Positions 27,301-34,794 of a DNA stretch of 59,089 nt are shown piece after piece; positions within the stretch are counted from its first letter, which is position 1, and each line of letters opens with the position of its first letter. The position numbers and the translations under genes are program-made. The notes under the pieces are model-generated. The model was given only the letters and a program-made list of their open reading frames with translations. It made no database searches and was not told the DNA's origin. This DNA is from Romboutsia timonensis (GTDB taxonomy: Bacteria > Bacillota > Clostridia > Peptostreptococcales > Peptostreptococcaceae), in contig NZ_LT629850.1 of NCBI RefSeq assembly GCF_900106845.1, positions 1,506,214 to 1,565,302 on the forward strand, given 5' to 3'.

Positions 27301-27496
27301 AAAAAATTCGCTTCGCTCGAGCGACGTGTCGGCGAAACACTTCATGTCGCCAACGACTTCGTCCGTTGCTTGAGCCACTGCGTGGGCGAATCATTTCAAA
27401 ATCTTTTTTACGCTCAAAACCAGTTGATTGATATTACTTACATTCAGAAGTTATCCACATTTTTTTAAATATTATAATATCCTTAAGCGTAAAAAA
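27301..27496 (+). repeat. Dispersed composite repeat, copy 2 (full length)
   Basis: The left module (27301-27403) is GC-rich: AAAAAATTCGCTTCGCTCGA, then GTGTCGGCGAA, GTCGCCAACGACTTCGTC and CCACTGCGTGGGCGAA. The right module (27404-27496) is bounded by perfect 11-bp inverted repeats TTTTTTACGCT and AGCGTAAAAAA. It contains the exact DnaA box TTATCCACA at 27451-27459. The right end forms the A tract of the next terminator. Confidence 0.92.
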
Positions 27497-27525
27497 GGAT
27501 GTAGTGATAATTACTACATCCTTTT
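27491..27525 (-). terminator. Terminator adjoining repeat copy 2
   Basis: AAAAAAGGATGTAGT pairs with ACTACATCCTTTT. It serves the minus-strand gene at 27606. The A tract is shared with the right end of the repeat. Confidence 0.8.
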
Positions 27526-27605
27526 AAAATTACGCATTATTTAGATATTTGTGTGATAAATAAAGTAAAAATAACTAAAGTTATTGCAATCAAATATATT
27601 CCTAT

Positions 27606-27953
27606 CTATTTTTTACTTTGTTTAATTTTATTTTTTAATACTGAAATTAACTTTTCAAGTAAATAACCTAAAATATATACTACCAAATAGTATTTTAAAT
27701 ATACATTTAACGAATCATTCATAAACAGCATTATTTTGTCTATAATAAAAAATACTGTAAGTGATAAAATCAATGGAATTATCCATCCTATCTTTTTTCT
27801 TGAACACATTACTCCCTCTATGAAAAAAGATATTGGTATAATACCTACTATTCCAACTATAAGTAAATCCTTAAATCTGAAAAAATACGATATAATGGCT
27901 ATCACTAACATAGTTATTGTTGGAATAAAATTCCCAAATATATTCTTCTTCAT
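27606..27953 (-). CDS. Hypothetical membrane protein
   Basis: The 115-aa protein has four hydrophobic helices (NFIPTITMLVIAIISYFF, LLIVGIVGIIPISFFIEGV, IGWIIPLILSLTVFFIID, YLKYYLVVYILGYLLEKLI) and a basic tail KNKIKQSKK. The start has GGGGAGAAATAAGG. No family was recognised. It sits alone between repeats. Confidence 0.65.
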   Translation of the reverse strand: MKKNIFGNFIPTITMLVIAIISYFFRFKDLLIVGIVGIIPISFFIEGVMCSRKKIGWIIPLILSLTVFFIIDKIMLFMNDSLNVYLKYYLVVYILGYLLEKLISVLKNKIKQSKK

Positions 27954-28088
27954 CCTTATTTCTCCCCTATAAATATTAAATATATAATTTATAATAATTG
28001 TAAACTTTCTTCTATTATAAACCCTTTTTAATAGCTAGTATTGATTATTTTATTCATAAGTTCATTTTAGCATATGTGTATCTATATA

Positions 28089-28123
28089 GAAAAGACATTA
28101 CCTTTATTAGATAATGTCTTTTC
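28089..28123 (-). terminator. Terminator of the Rpn-type gene
   Basis: AGAAAAGACATTA pairs with TAATGTCTTTTCT around a 9-nt loop, just past the stop codon at 28131. Confidence 0.8.
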
Positions 28124-28130
28124 TATTTAA

Positions 28131-29135
28131 CTAATTTAATGACATTTCTTTTCTTATCAATTCAATTTCTTCAATTGATAATTCTGTAAGGTCCATTATA
28201 GTTTCATTATCTAAACCTTTTAAAATACCTTTTTTAGCTATCTCTATAGATTTTTTCTTTTCACCTTGTTTTATACCTTGTTTTATTCCTTCCTCTATTC
28301 CTTTTTGTATACCTTTTTGTATTCCTTGTTTCTCAACTTCTGGATCATATAACGATTTAGTCATTGTAATCACCTCTTCTTCTAATTTATCATCATTGAA
28401 ATAATTTCTATTTAAATATTCTATTAAATTTTGTATTGCTAGCAACATTTTATGAAAATCCTCTCCAAGTATTTCATTTTCACAAAATAGCTCTTTAGAT
28501 TCATTTGCTAGTTTCGTAGCTAAATTTTTAGCTATAACCGATAATTGCTGTATCTTTAGTATGTCATTCTTTTTCTGTGCTACTTCTAATTCTTTTCTAA
28601 GACTAAATAGTTGAAGTGGAATAAGAGGATACATCTTTCTTTTTATAAGTTCTTCTTCTGTAAATTCCCAATATTTTATAACATCTACACAATATATAAC
28701 TTCTTGATTATTTGGAAATATTATTTTTAAGTTTAATAAATCTTCTATGTTTTTATTTTCTTCAAAAAATATTACCTTTTGCTTTGGGAAGTATAAAGTC
28801 CTCATACTATTATCTATGTTAGAATTTTCTTTTGCTTTTTTGAACCCATATTCAAACATTCTAATTACCATAGTATTATCATTTTTAGTTTGAAACTCTA
28901 AATGATAGCTTACTTTATTATTATCTCTTTTTAATATATCAAAGAACATATCTCCACGAATAACACCTAGAGTATCTTCTATAAATTCATTATTACTAAC
29001 TGTTAAGTTAACTTCATTCTCTTTAAAATCTTCTTCAAATATGGCATTTAAAAGTTTTAAAAGTACTTTATTTGATGTTGAAAATAGGTATTTTAGTATT
29101 TCATCTAATTTTACCTTTTCTTTTGTCTTGTTCAA
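28131..29135 (-). CDS. Rpn/PD-(D/E)XK family nuclease
   Basis: This 334-residue protein belongs to the recombination-promoting nuclease / PDDEXK_2 family. The nuclease core is seen in the Asp of RGDMFFDIL and the SYHLEFQTKND strand (Glu-x-Gln variant of ExK). The C-terminal tail holds the family-typical Gly/Lys/Gln repeats (KQGIQKGIQKGIEEGIKQGI), which often vary in number. Rpn proteins cut DNA and can promote RecA-independent recombination or act in phage defence. It is monocistronic with its own terminator. The start follows AGGTGAAACC. Confidence 0.88.
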   Translation of the reverse strand: MNKTKEKVKLDEILKYLFSTSNKVLLKLLNAIFEEDFKENEVNLTVSNNEFIEDTLGVIRGDMFFDILKRDNNKVSYHLEFQTKNDNTMVIRMFEYGFKKAKENSNIDNSMRTLYFPKQKVIFFEENKNIEDLLNLKIIFPNNQEVIYCVDVIKYWEFTEEELIKRKMYPLIPLQLFSLRKELEVAQKKNDILKIQQLSVIAKNLATKLANESKELFCENEILGEDFHKMLLAIQNLIEYLNRNYFNDDKLEEEVITMTKSLYDPEVEKQGIQKGIQKGIEEGIKQGIKQGEKKKSIEIAKKGILKGLDNETIMDLTELSIEEIELIRKEMSLN

Positions 29136-29261
29136 GGTTTCACCTGCTTTCTTTATATAATTATAACTTAAAATATAATTATTTAAAAGAATGAAGTATT
29201 TGATAAAATGAATATAATATTAGTTTATAAATATTTTAATTTTTCTATATTTGAGTATAAA

Positions 29262-29316
29262 AAATAACTAAATCTTAGTATAAACATCTTAAAAATACTA
29301 AAATTTAGTTATCTTT
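29262..29316 (-). terminator. Terminator of the queuine-salvage operon
   Basis: ATAACTAAAT and TTAGTAT on one side pair with ATACTAA and ATTTAGTTAT on the other, followed leftward by a T tract. It lies 40 bases past the queL stop. Confidence 0.75.
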
Positions 29317-29355
29317 ATTTCTAACTTCTCATACAATTGTCTAACAAAACCTATT

Positions 29356-30045
29356 TTAATCCCCAACACCAAAGTCTGTATTATTAAAAAGTATTTCTAT
29401 CTTAGGATTATCAACTAAATGCTTATACTTATTAGAAAACCAATTAACAAGTTCTTCATCCCTTTTAACACTTGAAGTATTATTTACAAAAACATTTATA
29501 GTAGCATGGTCAAAATTATTTAAAACAATATCCATATCTCTATCAATCATTTCCCTAGTTTGACCCTTAATACCTACCATAATACAAGGAGAATCAAAAT
29601 ATTCCTTTAACTCCTCAACAGTTTTAAACTTGGCATTTTTGTTTAAATATCCATTTCTAAAATCATAATCAAAAGTTTCAACACCTATCTTAAAAGTTAT
29701 AGGTATTTCAAAATAATCTCTCATTTCTTGAATTCTATTTTTATAAGCCCAATGACTTTCTAAAAATAATTTTTCTATTTTCTTTTCCTTTATTATTTCT
29801 TTTATCTTAGCTAAAGTAGCCTTTGGAAGTTCAAAACAACTTCCTGAATTTATAACTTCTAAAACTTTATACTTTCCAGTTATGTTTTCTAAAACTTCAA
29901 AATTTACTTTATTTATTTCATCCTCAAAATTTGAGTTATCTAATATATAATCGCAAAAACTACACTTTCCCCATACACATGGAAAAGCTTTTAGTAATAC
30001 TATTTCACGTTGATTTTTATTAGTTATTTCACTGTATCTATCCAT
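29356..30045 (-). CDS. queL: Radical-SAM queuine lyase (QueL-like)
   Basis: This is a short radical-SAM protein (229 aa). Its cluster motif reads PCVWGKCSFCDY, that is Cys-x4-Cys-x2-Cys, one residue longer than the canonical CX3CX2C. Further family traits are VINSGSCFELPK and KIGVETFDYDFRNGYL, the GVE strand region of radical-SAM barrels. In Clostridioides difficile a subgroup of radical-SAM enzymes converts queuine to preQ1, and its gene lies with an ECF transporter component and a queuosine hydrolase. The same three genes lie here, nine bases apart, so this role is well supported by context. The start has AAGGAGATAAT. Confidence 0.85.
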   Translation of the reverse strand: MDRYSEITNKNQREIVLLKAFPCVWGKCSFCDYILDNSNFEDEINKVNFEVLENITGKYKVLEVINSGSCFELPKATLAKIKEIIKEKKIEKLFLESHWAYKNRIQEMRDYFEIPITFKIGVETFDYDFRNGYLNKNAKFKTVEELKEYFDSPCIMVGIKGQTREMIDRDMDIVLNNFDHATINVFVNNTSSVKRDEELVNWFSNKYKHLVDNPKIEILFNNTDFGVGD

Positions 30046-30054
30046 ATTATCTCC

Positions 30055-30618
30055 TTATTTATTCGTTGTCATAGAAGTTTTTAATGCTTTAGGCATAGAA
30101 TTTACTACTATACCAACTAATACAACTGCTAAAAACTTATCTGCATAATCTGTAAATACTTGTGTTACAAATACACCAACTACAACTGGAATATTAAAAT
30201 GGCTTAATATTTGAACTATGTATGAAGAACCAGAAGATGTTACTCCACCAAATAAAAATGCTGCAATTGTTGCACTGATTATACTTGTTGGTAAGGTAAA
30301 TATAAATGTTCCTAAAGGTGTTTTAACTCCTTTTAACATATCCTTTTTATACATAAGCCCTGCTAAGTATCCCGTAGTTATTTGAACTGGTGCAAAGTAA
30401 AGTGAGTATATATCAAAAGTCATTCCACTAACTAAACTTCCACCTACTCCTGTTATTACTGCATACTTTGGTCCAAGCATACAAGCTATTAATATTGTTC
30501 CTATAGAATCTAAATATATTGGAAGTCTTAAATTAAGAGCAATAAATGCTCCAACTACATTTAAAGCTATCCCCATAGATATTAAAGTAATATTTTTTAC
30601 ATTTACAGTTTTATTCAT
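30055..30618 (-). CDS. qrtT: ECF transporter S component for queuosine/queuine (QrtT-like)
   Basis: The 187-aa membrane protein has five or six helices, starting with TLISMGIALNVVGAFIALNL and the conserved RLPIYLDSIGTILIACMLGP, then GVGGSLVSGMTFD. It has the size and pattern of an ECF S component, the substrate-binding part that uses a shared energising module encoded elsewhere. It lies between queK and queL with gaps of two and nine bases, which points to queuosine or queuine as the ligand. Confidence 0.88.
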   Translation of the reverse strand: MNKTVNVKNITLISMGIALNVVGAFIALNLRLPIYLDSIGTILIACMLGPKYAVITGVGGSLVSGMTFDIYSLYFAPVQITTGYLAGLMYKKDMLKGVKTPLGTFIFTLPTSIISATIAAFLFGGVTSSGSSYIVQILSHFNIPVVVGVFVTQVFTDYADKFLAVVLVGIVVNSMPKALKTSMTTNK

Positions 30619-30620
30619 TG

Positions 30621-31586
30621 TTATATAACCCCCTCAATAGATTCTATAGAACTTTCGTGTTCTTTAAATATTCTCTTTAAGAACATTTTCATAAAAGCTT
30701 TTTCATCAACTTCAGTTAATACATGTGAATTAGGTTCATTTTTGTAGAAATTAAATGAGTCAACTATAGATTGACCTACTGCTACCCCATCGTGAACAAC
30801 TTCTACATAAGAATCAAATCCTTTGCATAAACTTCTATCAATAAAGTATGCCACAGCTAAAGGATCATTTATTACACATCCTATTATGCCTTCTTGTTCC
30901 CAATGGAAATCTATATAAAATCTAGTTATTTCTGTTATATATTTTGCCATATCCTTATCAAGTCTATTGATAAACTCAATAATATTAGGCGTTAAAACTA
31001 TTTTTCTAGTTACATCAAGTCCAACCATGTGAATTTTTTTAGGTAAGTTCTTGTAAACATAATCAGCCCCATGTGGATCTACCCAGTAATTAAACTCTGC
31101 TACTGGCGAACAATTTCCATGAATCCTAAATGCTCCTCCCATAGATATAAATTCATCTAGGCTATCAAAGGCTTTTTTATCTTTCATAAGTGCCTTTGCA
31201 ATATTTGTTAGTGGTCCTAGAGCTATTATTGATACATCTTTGTTATTTTTTAAAGTATCAATTATAAAGTCTACTCCACCATAAAGTATTTTTGCATCTA
31301 CATCTTCATAGAAGTTTTCTCCAACACCATCTTCTCCATGAGTATCCTGTGCTGTTACAAGTTCTCTTTCAAGAGGTAATTCCTCTCCTATATATACTGG
31401 TATGTCAAGTCTTTGACACATTTGAAGTGCTTTTAGGGCATTTTTTGCTCCTAACTTTGCGGGTACGTTTCCGCTTGTTATTGTAAGTCCTAGTACTTCT
31501 AGTTCAGGTGAGTTAATTGCTAGAAGTATTGCCAGAGAGTCATCTATCCCTGGGTCACAATCAATTATTACTTTTCTTTTTTGCAT
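30621..31586 (-). CDS. queK: Queuosine hydrolase of the IunH nucleoside hydrolase family (QueK-like)
   Basis: The calcium-binding signature DCDPGIDDS lies near residues 9-17, and the family blocks ISIMGGAF-type (LDEFISMGGAFRIHG) and AEFNYWVDPHGADYV are present. The length (321 aa) is usual for inosine-uridine nucleoside hydrolases. The operon with a queuine lyase and an ECF S component makes queuosine the probable substrate, releasing queuine base. It is the first gene, behind a candidate preQ1 riboswitch. The ribosome site AAGGAGGAG is inside a hairpin (31596-31615). An ordinary purine or pyrimidine hydrolase is the alternative. Confidence 0.87.
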   Translation of the reverse strand: MQKRKVIIDCDPGIDDSLAILLAINSPELEVLGLTITSGNVPAKLGAKNALKALQMCQRLDIPVYIGEELPLERELVTAQDTHGEDGVGENFYEDVDAKILYGGVDFIIDTLKNNKDVSIIALGPLTNIAKALMKDKKAFDSLDEFISMGGAFRIHGNCSPVAEFNYWVDPHGADYVYKNLPKKIHMVGLDVTRKIVLTPNIIEFINRLDKDMAKYITEITRFYIDFHWEQEGIIGCVINDPLAVAYFIDRSLCKGFDSYVEVVHDGVAVGQSIVDSFNFYKNEPNSHVLTEVDEKAFMKMFLKRIFKEHESSIESIEGVI

Positions 31587-31595
31587 TTTTATCTC

Positions 31596-31615
31596 CTCCT
31601 TATAATTTTAAGGAG
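31596..31615 (-). promoter_or_regulatory. Hairpin hiding the queK ribosome binding site
   Basis: On the minus strand CTCCTT pairs with AAGGAG around an eight-base loop, so the Shine-Dalgarno sequence of queK is in a stem. Just upstream, AGGTTCTC (31613-31620) is complementary to GAGAACCT inside the aptamer (31708-31715). This offers mutually exclusive pairings that could couple ligand binding to translation. Confidence 0.55.
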
Positions 31616-31687
31616 AACCTATACGCTTTTTGACATAAAAAAAGCCGTATCTAAGGGTAAATCTTATATACTGCCACTATATAAATA

Positions 31688-31726
31688 CCTTAGTTTTTTA
31701 TACTTGGAGGTTCTCGAACAAGTCCT
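31688..31726 (-). ncRNA. Candidate preQ1-I riboswitch of the queuine-salvage operon
   Basis: On the minus strand ACTTG, a 12-nt loop TTCGAGAACCTC, and CAAGT form P1, followed by the tail ATAAAAAACTAAGG. The P1-loop-tail plan, the loop length of 12, the UUC start of the loop and the tail ATAAAAAACTAA match the preQ1-I class. The usual loop-tail pseudoknot is weaker here than in the Bacillus element. The position upstream of queK-qrtT-queL fits, since the pathway makes preQ1. About 100 bases of further structured leader (two hairpins, one with CTAAGG/CCTTAG) lead to the gene. Confidence 0.65.
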
Positions 31727-32006
31727 TGATTATTATTAATTATCAAGAATTTTCAATTTTTATAAAGTTTAAAATAAATGTATAATTAGTTAGAACAAAC
31801 TATCCATATTTTATTAACATCTTATTTTAAATTTGATATTTAAATATTACCATAAATTTTAAATTTAAACAAATAAAATATTATAAATATTTACAACTTG
31901 CACTTTATCTAGTATCTAAATAAATTCCTAAGCCTTAGTTTGTTTTATTAATATTAAGCAATTTTTTTATACAATTTATTTAATGTACACTTTTAATTTA
32001 TATAAT

Positions 32007-32148
32007 AAAAAATTCGCTTCGCTTGAGCCACTGCGTTGGCGAAGTATTTCAAAATTTTTTTTACGCTCAAAACCAATTTATTGATATTACTTACATTCAG
32101 AAGTTATCCACATTTTTAAAGTATTATAATATCCTTAAACGTAAAAAA
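32007..32148 (+). repeat. Dispersed composite repeat, copy 3 (short left module)
   Basis: The left module runs AAAAAATTCGCTTCGCTTGA straight to GCCACTGCG, lacking about 55 bases of the full form, as if deleted between two TTGAGC units. The right module (32057-32148) is nearly identical to copy 2 and carries TTATCCACA at 32104-32112. It abuts the terminator of agrC. The rest of 31727-32006 is AT-rich and empty. Confidence 0.9.
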
Positions 32149-32178
32149 GTATGGTATTAAAAAATTACCATACTTTTT
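32144..32178 (-). terminator. Terminator of the agr locus
   Basis: AAAAAGTATGGTA pairs with TACCATACTTTTT, 26 bases past the agrC-type stop codon. Its A tract overlaps the right end of repeat copy 3. Confidence 0.8.
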
Positions 32179-32203
32179 ATTATATATTATTAATATTTTT
32201 ATA

Positions 32204-33481
32204 TTAAGCTTCAAAAACTTCTTTTGCTTTTTTATTTGAAAATATAACTTTAAATTCAGTATATTCCTCATTACTTGTTACATATATTTTTCCATTATTA
32301 TTTTCTACAATTTCTTTAACTATATGTAAACCATATCCATGGCTTTCATCTTTATTAGACTTTGTAGTAAAACCTGTATTAAAAATTTTATCTATTATAC
32401 TTGGATCTATTTGTGGTCCATTATTTTTAATACTTAGATAAATATTATTAAATATCTTATACGTCTTTATAACAATTAATCCATTACCATCTAATGCTGT
32501 AGCTGCATTACTTAAAATATTAGATACTATTTTATGTAATTCATACTCACTAATATCAATTAAATTAGAATCAAATTCCTCATCTACAACTACATGTATA
32601 TCTTTTAAATCTAAGGATTCAACTACACTACATATAATAGAGTCCCTATTAGTAATATATTCTACAGAAGATGATACTTCAGCATTCCCACTTATTATCT
32701 TTTTTAGCATTTCTCCTAATCTATCATATTGTTGCATTATATATAATCCATTAATATAAGATATTTGAGACCCATAGTCATGCTTTATTTTTTTAAGTTC
32801 ATTATTTTTATCAATTAATAATTTATTTAATCTATCAGTCTCTTCATATTTTTTGCCTATGCTATTCCTATAAATAGAAATCCCGATTATAAATGCAACA
32901 AACATTATTATCAATACATTGGTTAAAACTACATTAGCCCAACCATTTAATAACATAGAAATACTAGCTATGAAATCCATCAATATAACAATTATGAAAA
33001 AAATTGTAAATGAACGTTCACTTTTAATAAAATACTGATATATTATTTTTATATTATCTTTATTTTTTATAATAAGTAATTCTAAAATAATAGCTGGAAT
33101 ATATATTCCTAATAACATAGATGCTTCTGCATCAGAAACTACATTACTTATAGTAGGCCAAATTATACTAGTAACTAAAATAGCTGTAATTTGTACTAAA
33201 AAATATCCTATAAAGTATGCTAATAATGCCTTTTTGTATATATGTCTATATACTAAACCTATAATAACTATATTCATTGTTGCTATTACAGCTGTAGCTA
33301 TATTTCCATTACTAAATATATTTGTAGCTAACATACTTGTAAAAAATATACCTATAATACTTATAACAAGATGCTTCTTACTAATCCTATCATTTTCATT
33401 ATTAAAAGATAAATAATAAGGAAAATAACTTACTATAAATGATTGTATTATAGTATTTAATAAATCAACAAATAAAATCAT
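32204..33481 (-). CDS. agrC: AgrC-type sensor histidine kinase (GHKL)
   Basis: The 425-aa protein has six N-terminal membrane helices (first VDLLNTIIQSFIVSYFPYYL, last TNVLIIMFVAFIIGISIY), a linker helix with the phosphoacceptor region KKIKHDYGSQISYINGL, and a GHKL ATPase domain (NILSNAATALDG, GYGLHIVKEIVE). This is the plan of AgrC peptide receptors. It follows agrD by six bases, with its ribosome site AAAAGG within the agrD end. No AgrA-type regulator gene adjoins it. It is intact even though agrB is broken, so the cell could still listen to a peptide made elsewhere. Confidence 0.9.
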   Translation of the reverse strand: MILFVDLLNTIIQSFIVSYFPYYLSFNNENDRISKKHLVISIIGIFFTSMLATNIFSNGNIATAVIATMNIVIIGLVYRHIYKKALLAYFIGYFLVQITAILVTSIIWPTISNVVSDAEASMLLGIYIPAIILELLIIKNKDNIKIIYQYFIKSERSFTIFFIIVILMDFIASISMLLNGWANVVLTNVLIIMFVAFIIGISIYRNSIGKKYEETDRLNKLLIDKNNELKKIKHDYGSQISYINGLYIMQQYDRLGEMLKKIISGNAEVSSSVEYITNRDSIICSVVESLDLKDIHVVVDEEFDSNLIDISEYELHKIVSNILSNAATALDGNGLIVIKTYKIFNNIYLSIKNNGPQIDPSIIDKIFNTGFTTKSNKDESHGYGLHIVKEIVENNNGKIYVTSNEEYTEFKVIFSNKKAKEVFEA

Positions 33482-33487
33482 TACTTA

Positions 33488-33616
33488 TTACCTTTTCTCT
33501 TTTAAGCTTTTTGGCATATCTTCTACACCAATCCCTACCATAGATGCTGTTCCACCACTTACAACAACTATTGATATCATTTCCATTAAACTTCCAAGTA
33601 TTTTTTTATAGTTCAT
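33488..33616 (-). CDS. agrD: AgrD-type cyclic autoinducer precursor with Ser ring residue
   Basis: The short gene encodes 42 residues: an amphipathic leader (MNYKKILGSLMEMISIVVV), a putative signal core (SGGTASMVGIG) and a charged tail (VEDMPKSLKEKR). The tail with the Pro-x-Ser-Leu pattern is the AgrD recognition region. No Cys is present; Ser25 in TASMVGI sits where the ring-forming Cys normally is, so the product would be a lactone rather than a thiolactone, as known for Staphylococcus intermedius. The start has AAGGAGGAATAAAT. It lies between agrB and the agrC-type kinase. Confidence 0.88.
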   Translation of the reverse strand: MNYKKILGSLMEMISIVVVSGGTASMVGIGVEDMPKSLKEKR

Positions 33617-33618
33617 AT

Positions 33619-34194
33619 TTATTCCTCCTTAGACTCTCTCAAATTAAACATTAAACAAACATTCATTGTTAATGTCCATGTTATTATATTGCTATAAATT
33701 TCATATTTAATTAGAATTACAGAAATTATAGATAAGATTATAGAATTAAGTACAGCTATTGTTTTATTTCTTCTTATTAAACTTTCCTTTGTGATATTCA
33801 TATATGTATTTATTATAGGTGATTGATGATATATACTAAATATGTTTACAATATTCAGTAATATTGTACTTATATTATTTAAGTTACTATTTTTTGATAT
33901 TAATATAATAAAATATGCTAGTGTCATAGTTGCAATTAAGCATCTTTTATGTGAATACTCATGATATCCCTCTGTAAATGGTCTTACACATGCAAGAGTA
34001 AACATAATTAAAATAACTTCTTTCATATATCCTAAAATAGAAAATACAGTAATTATAATTATAATTTATAAAATTTCATACATTAATACTCTCATAATAT
34101 ATTGTATTTCCTCTGTTTTCTCGTGCGTAAAATTATTATATTTACAGATGTCTTTAACAAAGTCGTATAATCGATTTCTTAACATTCGTAACAT
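33619..34194 (-). pseudogene. agrB: agrB interrupted by an in-frame stop codon
   Basis: AgrB is the membrane peptidase that cleaves and cyclises AgrD. The catalytic region is present (RPFTEGYHEYSHKRC with His and Cys seven residues apart), but a plain open frame begins only at 34026, giving 135 residues. In the same frame upstream there are 42 codons from an ATG at 34194 (or the ATG at 34185, better placed for GGAGA), encoding an AgrB-like N-terminus that ends TEEIQYIMRVLMYEIL. Then TAA stands at 34068-34066, and the frame continues IIIIITVFSILGYMKEV. Family members usually have Lys (AAA) after YEIL, so a single AAA to TAA change explains it. Without the stop the protein would be about 190 aa, normal for AgrB. 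Confidence 0.88.
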
Positions 34195-34532
34195 TTCTCC
34201 ATAAAAATTTAGAATTAATTACATAATATTCCATTTTATATATTTTTTCAACATTTTTCTCCTTTTCCAAAAAATTCAGATTATTTCCTTAAAAAAATAT
34301 ATATTTAATATATAATAAAAGATAATATAGCTCGAAGTAATTTTATATTTATACTTCATTATTAAAATATAAAGTAAAAAAATCAAAAGTTTAAGATTTA
34401 TTGAAAAATCCTTAAGTGTAAATTTAAAGTTTATAATAGCTTTAATTATTATTATTTTTTCAATGTATCTTTTATAGATTTATTATTTTATTAAGTTTTG
34501 TTATAAAATAATTTAATTAATTTCTATATACT

Positions 34533-34566
34533 AAAATGGAGTCTAGATAAATCTAAAACTCCATTT
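34533..34566 (-). terminator. Terminator beyond repeat copy 4
   Basis: AAAATGGAGT pairs with ACTCCATTTT around a 14-nt loop. No gene ends near it except cotJC at 34795. Repeat copy 4 lies between that stop codon and this hairpin, so the repeat may be transcribed in the cotJ message. Bases 34195-34532 are AT-rich and otherwise empty. Confidence 0.7.
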
Positions 34567-34577
34567 TAATATAAAAT

Positions 34578-34740
34578 AAAAAATTCACTTCACTTGAGCA
34601 ACGTATCGGCAAAAAACTTTAAGCCACGTGTGGGCGCTAATTTTTATTTCGCCAACGATATATCCTTGCTTACACTATGGATACATCGGTTACTTGAGCC
34701 ACTATATGGTCGAAGCATTTTAAAATATTATTTATACTAT
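34578..34740 (+). repeat. Dispersed composite repeat, copy 4 (decayed, variant left module)
   Basis: It begins AAAAAATTCACTTCACTTGA, with the G/C positions of the family eroded, and includes AAGCCACGTGTGGGCGC and ATTTCGCCAACGATATATCC, a variant segment shared only with copy 6. The right module is reduced to a remnant without a DnaA box. Confidence 0.75.
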
Positions 34741-34794
34741 CTATATTATTAAGAAGTAAAACAATACTAAGTTAAAACTCAACTCTTAAATCTA

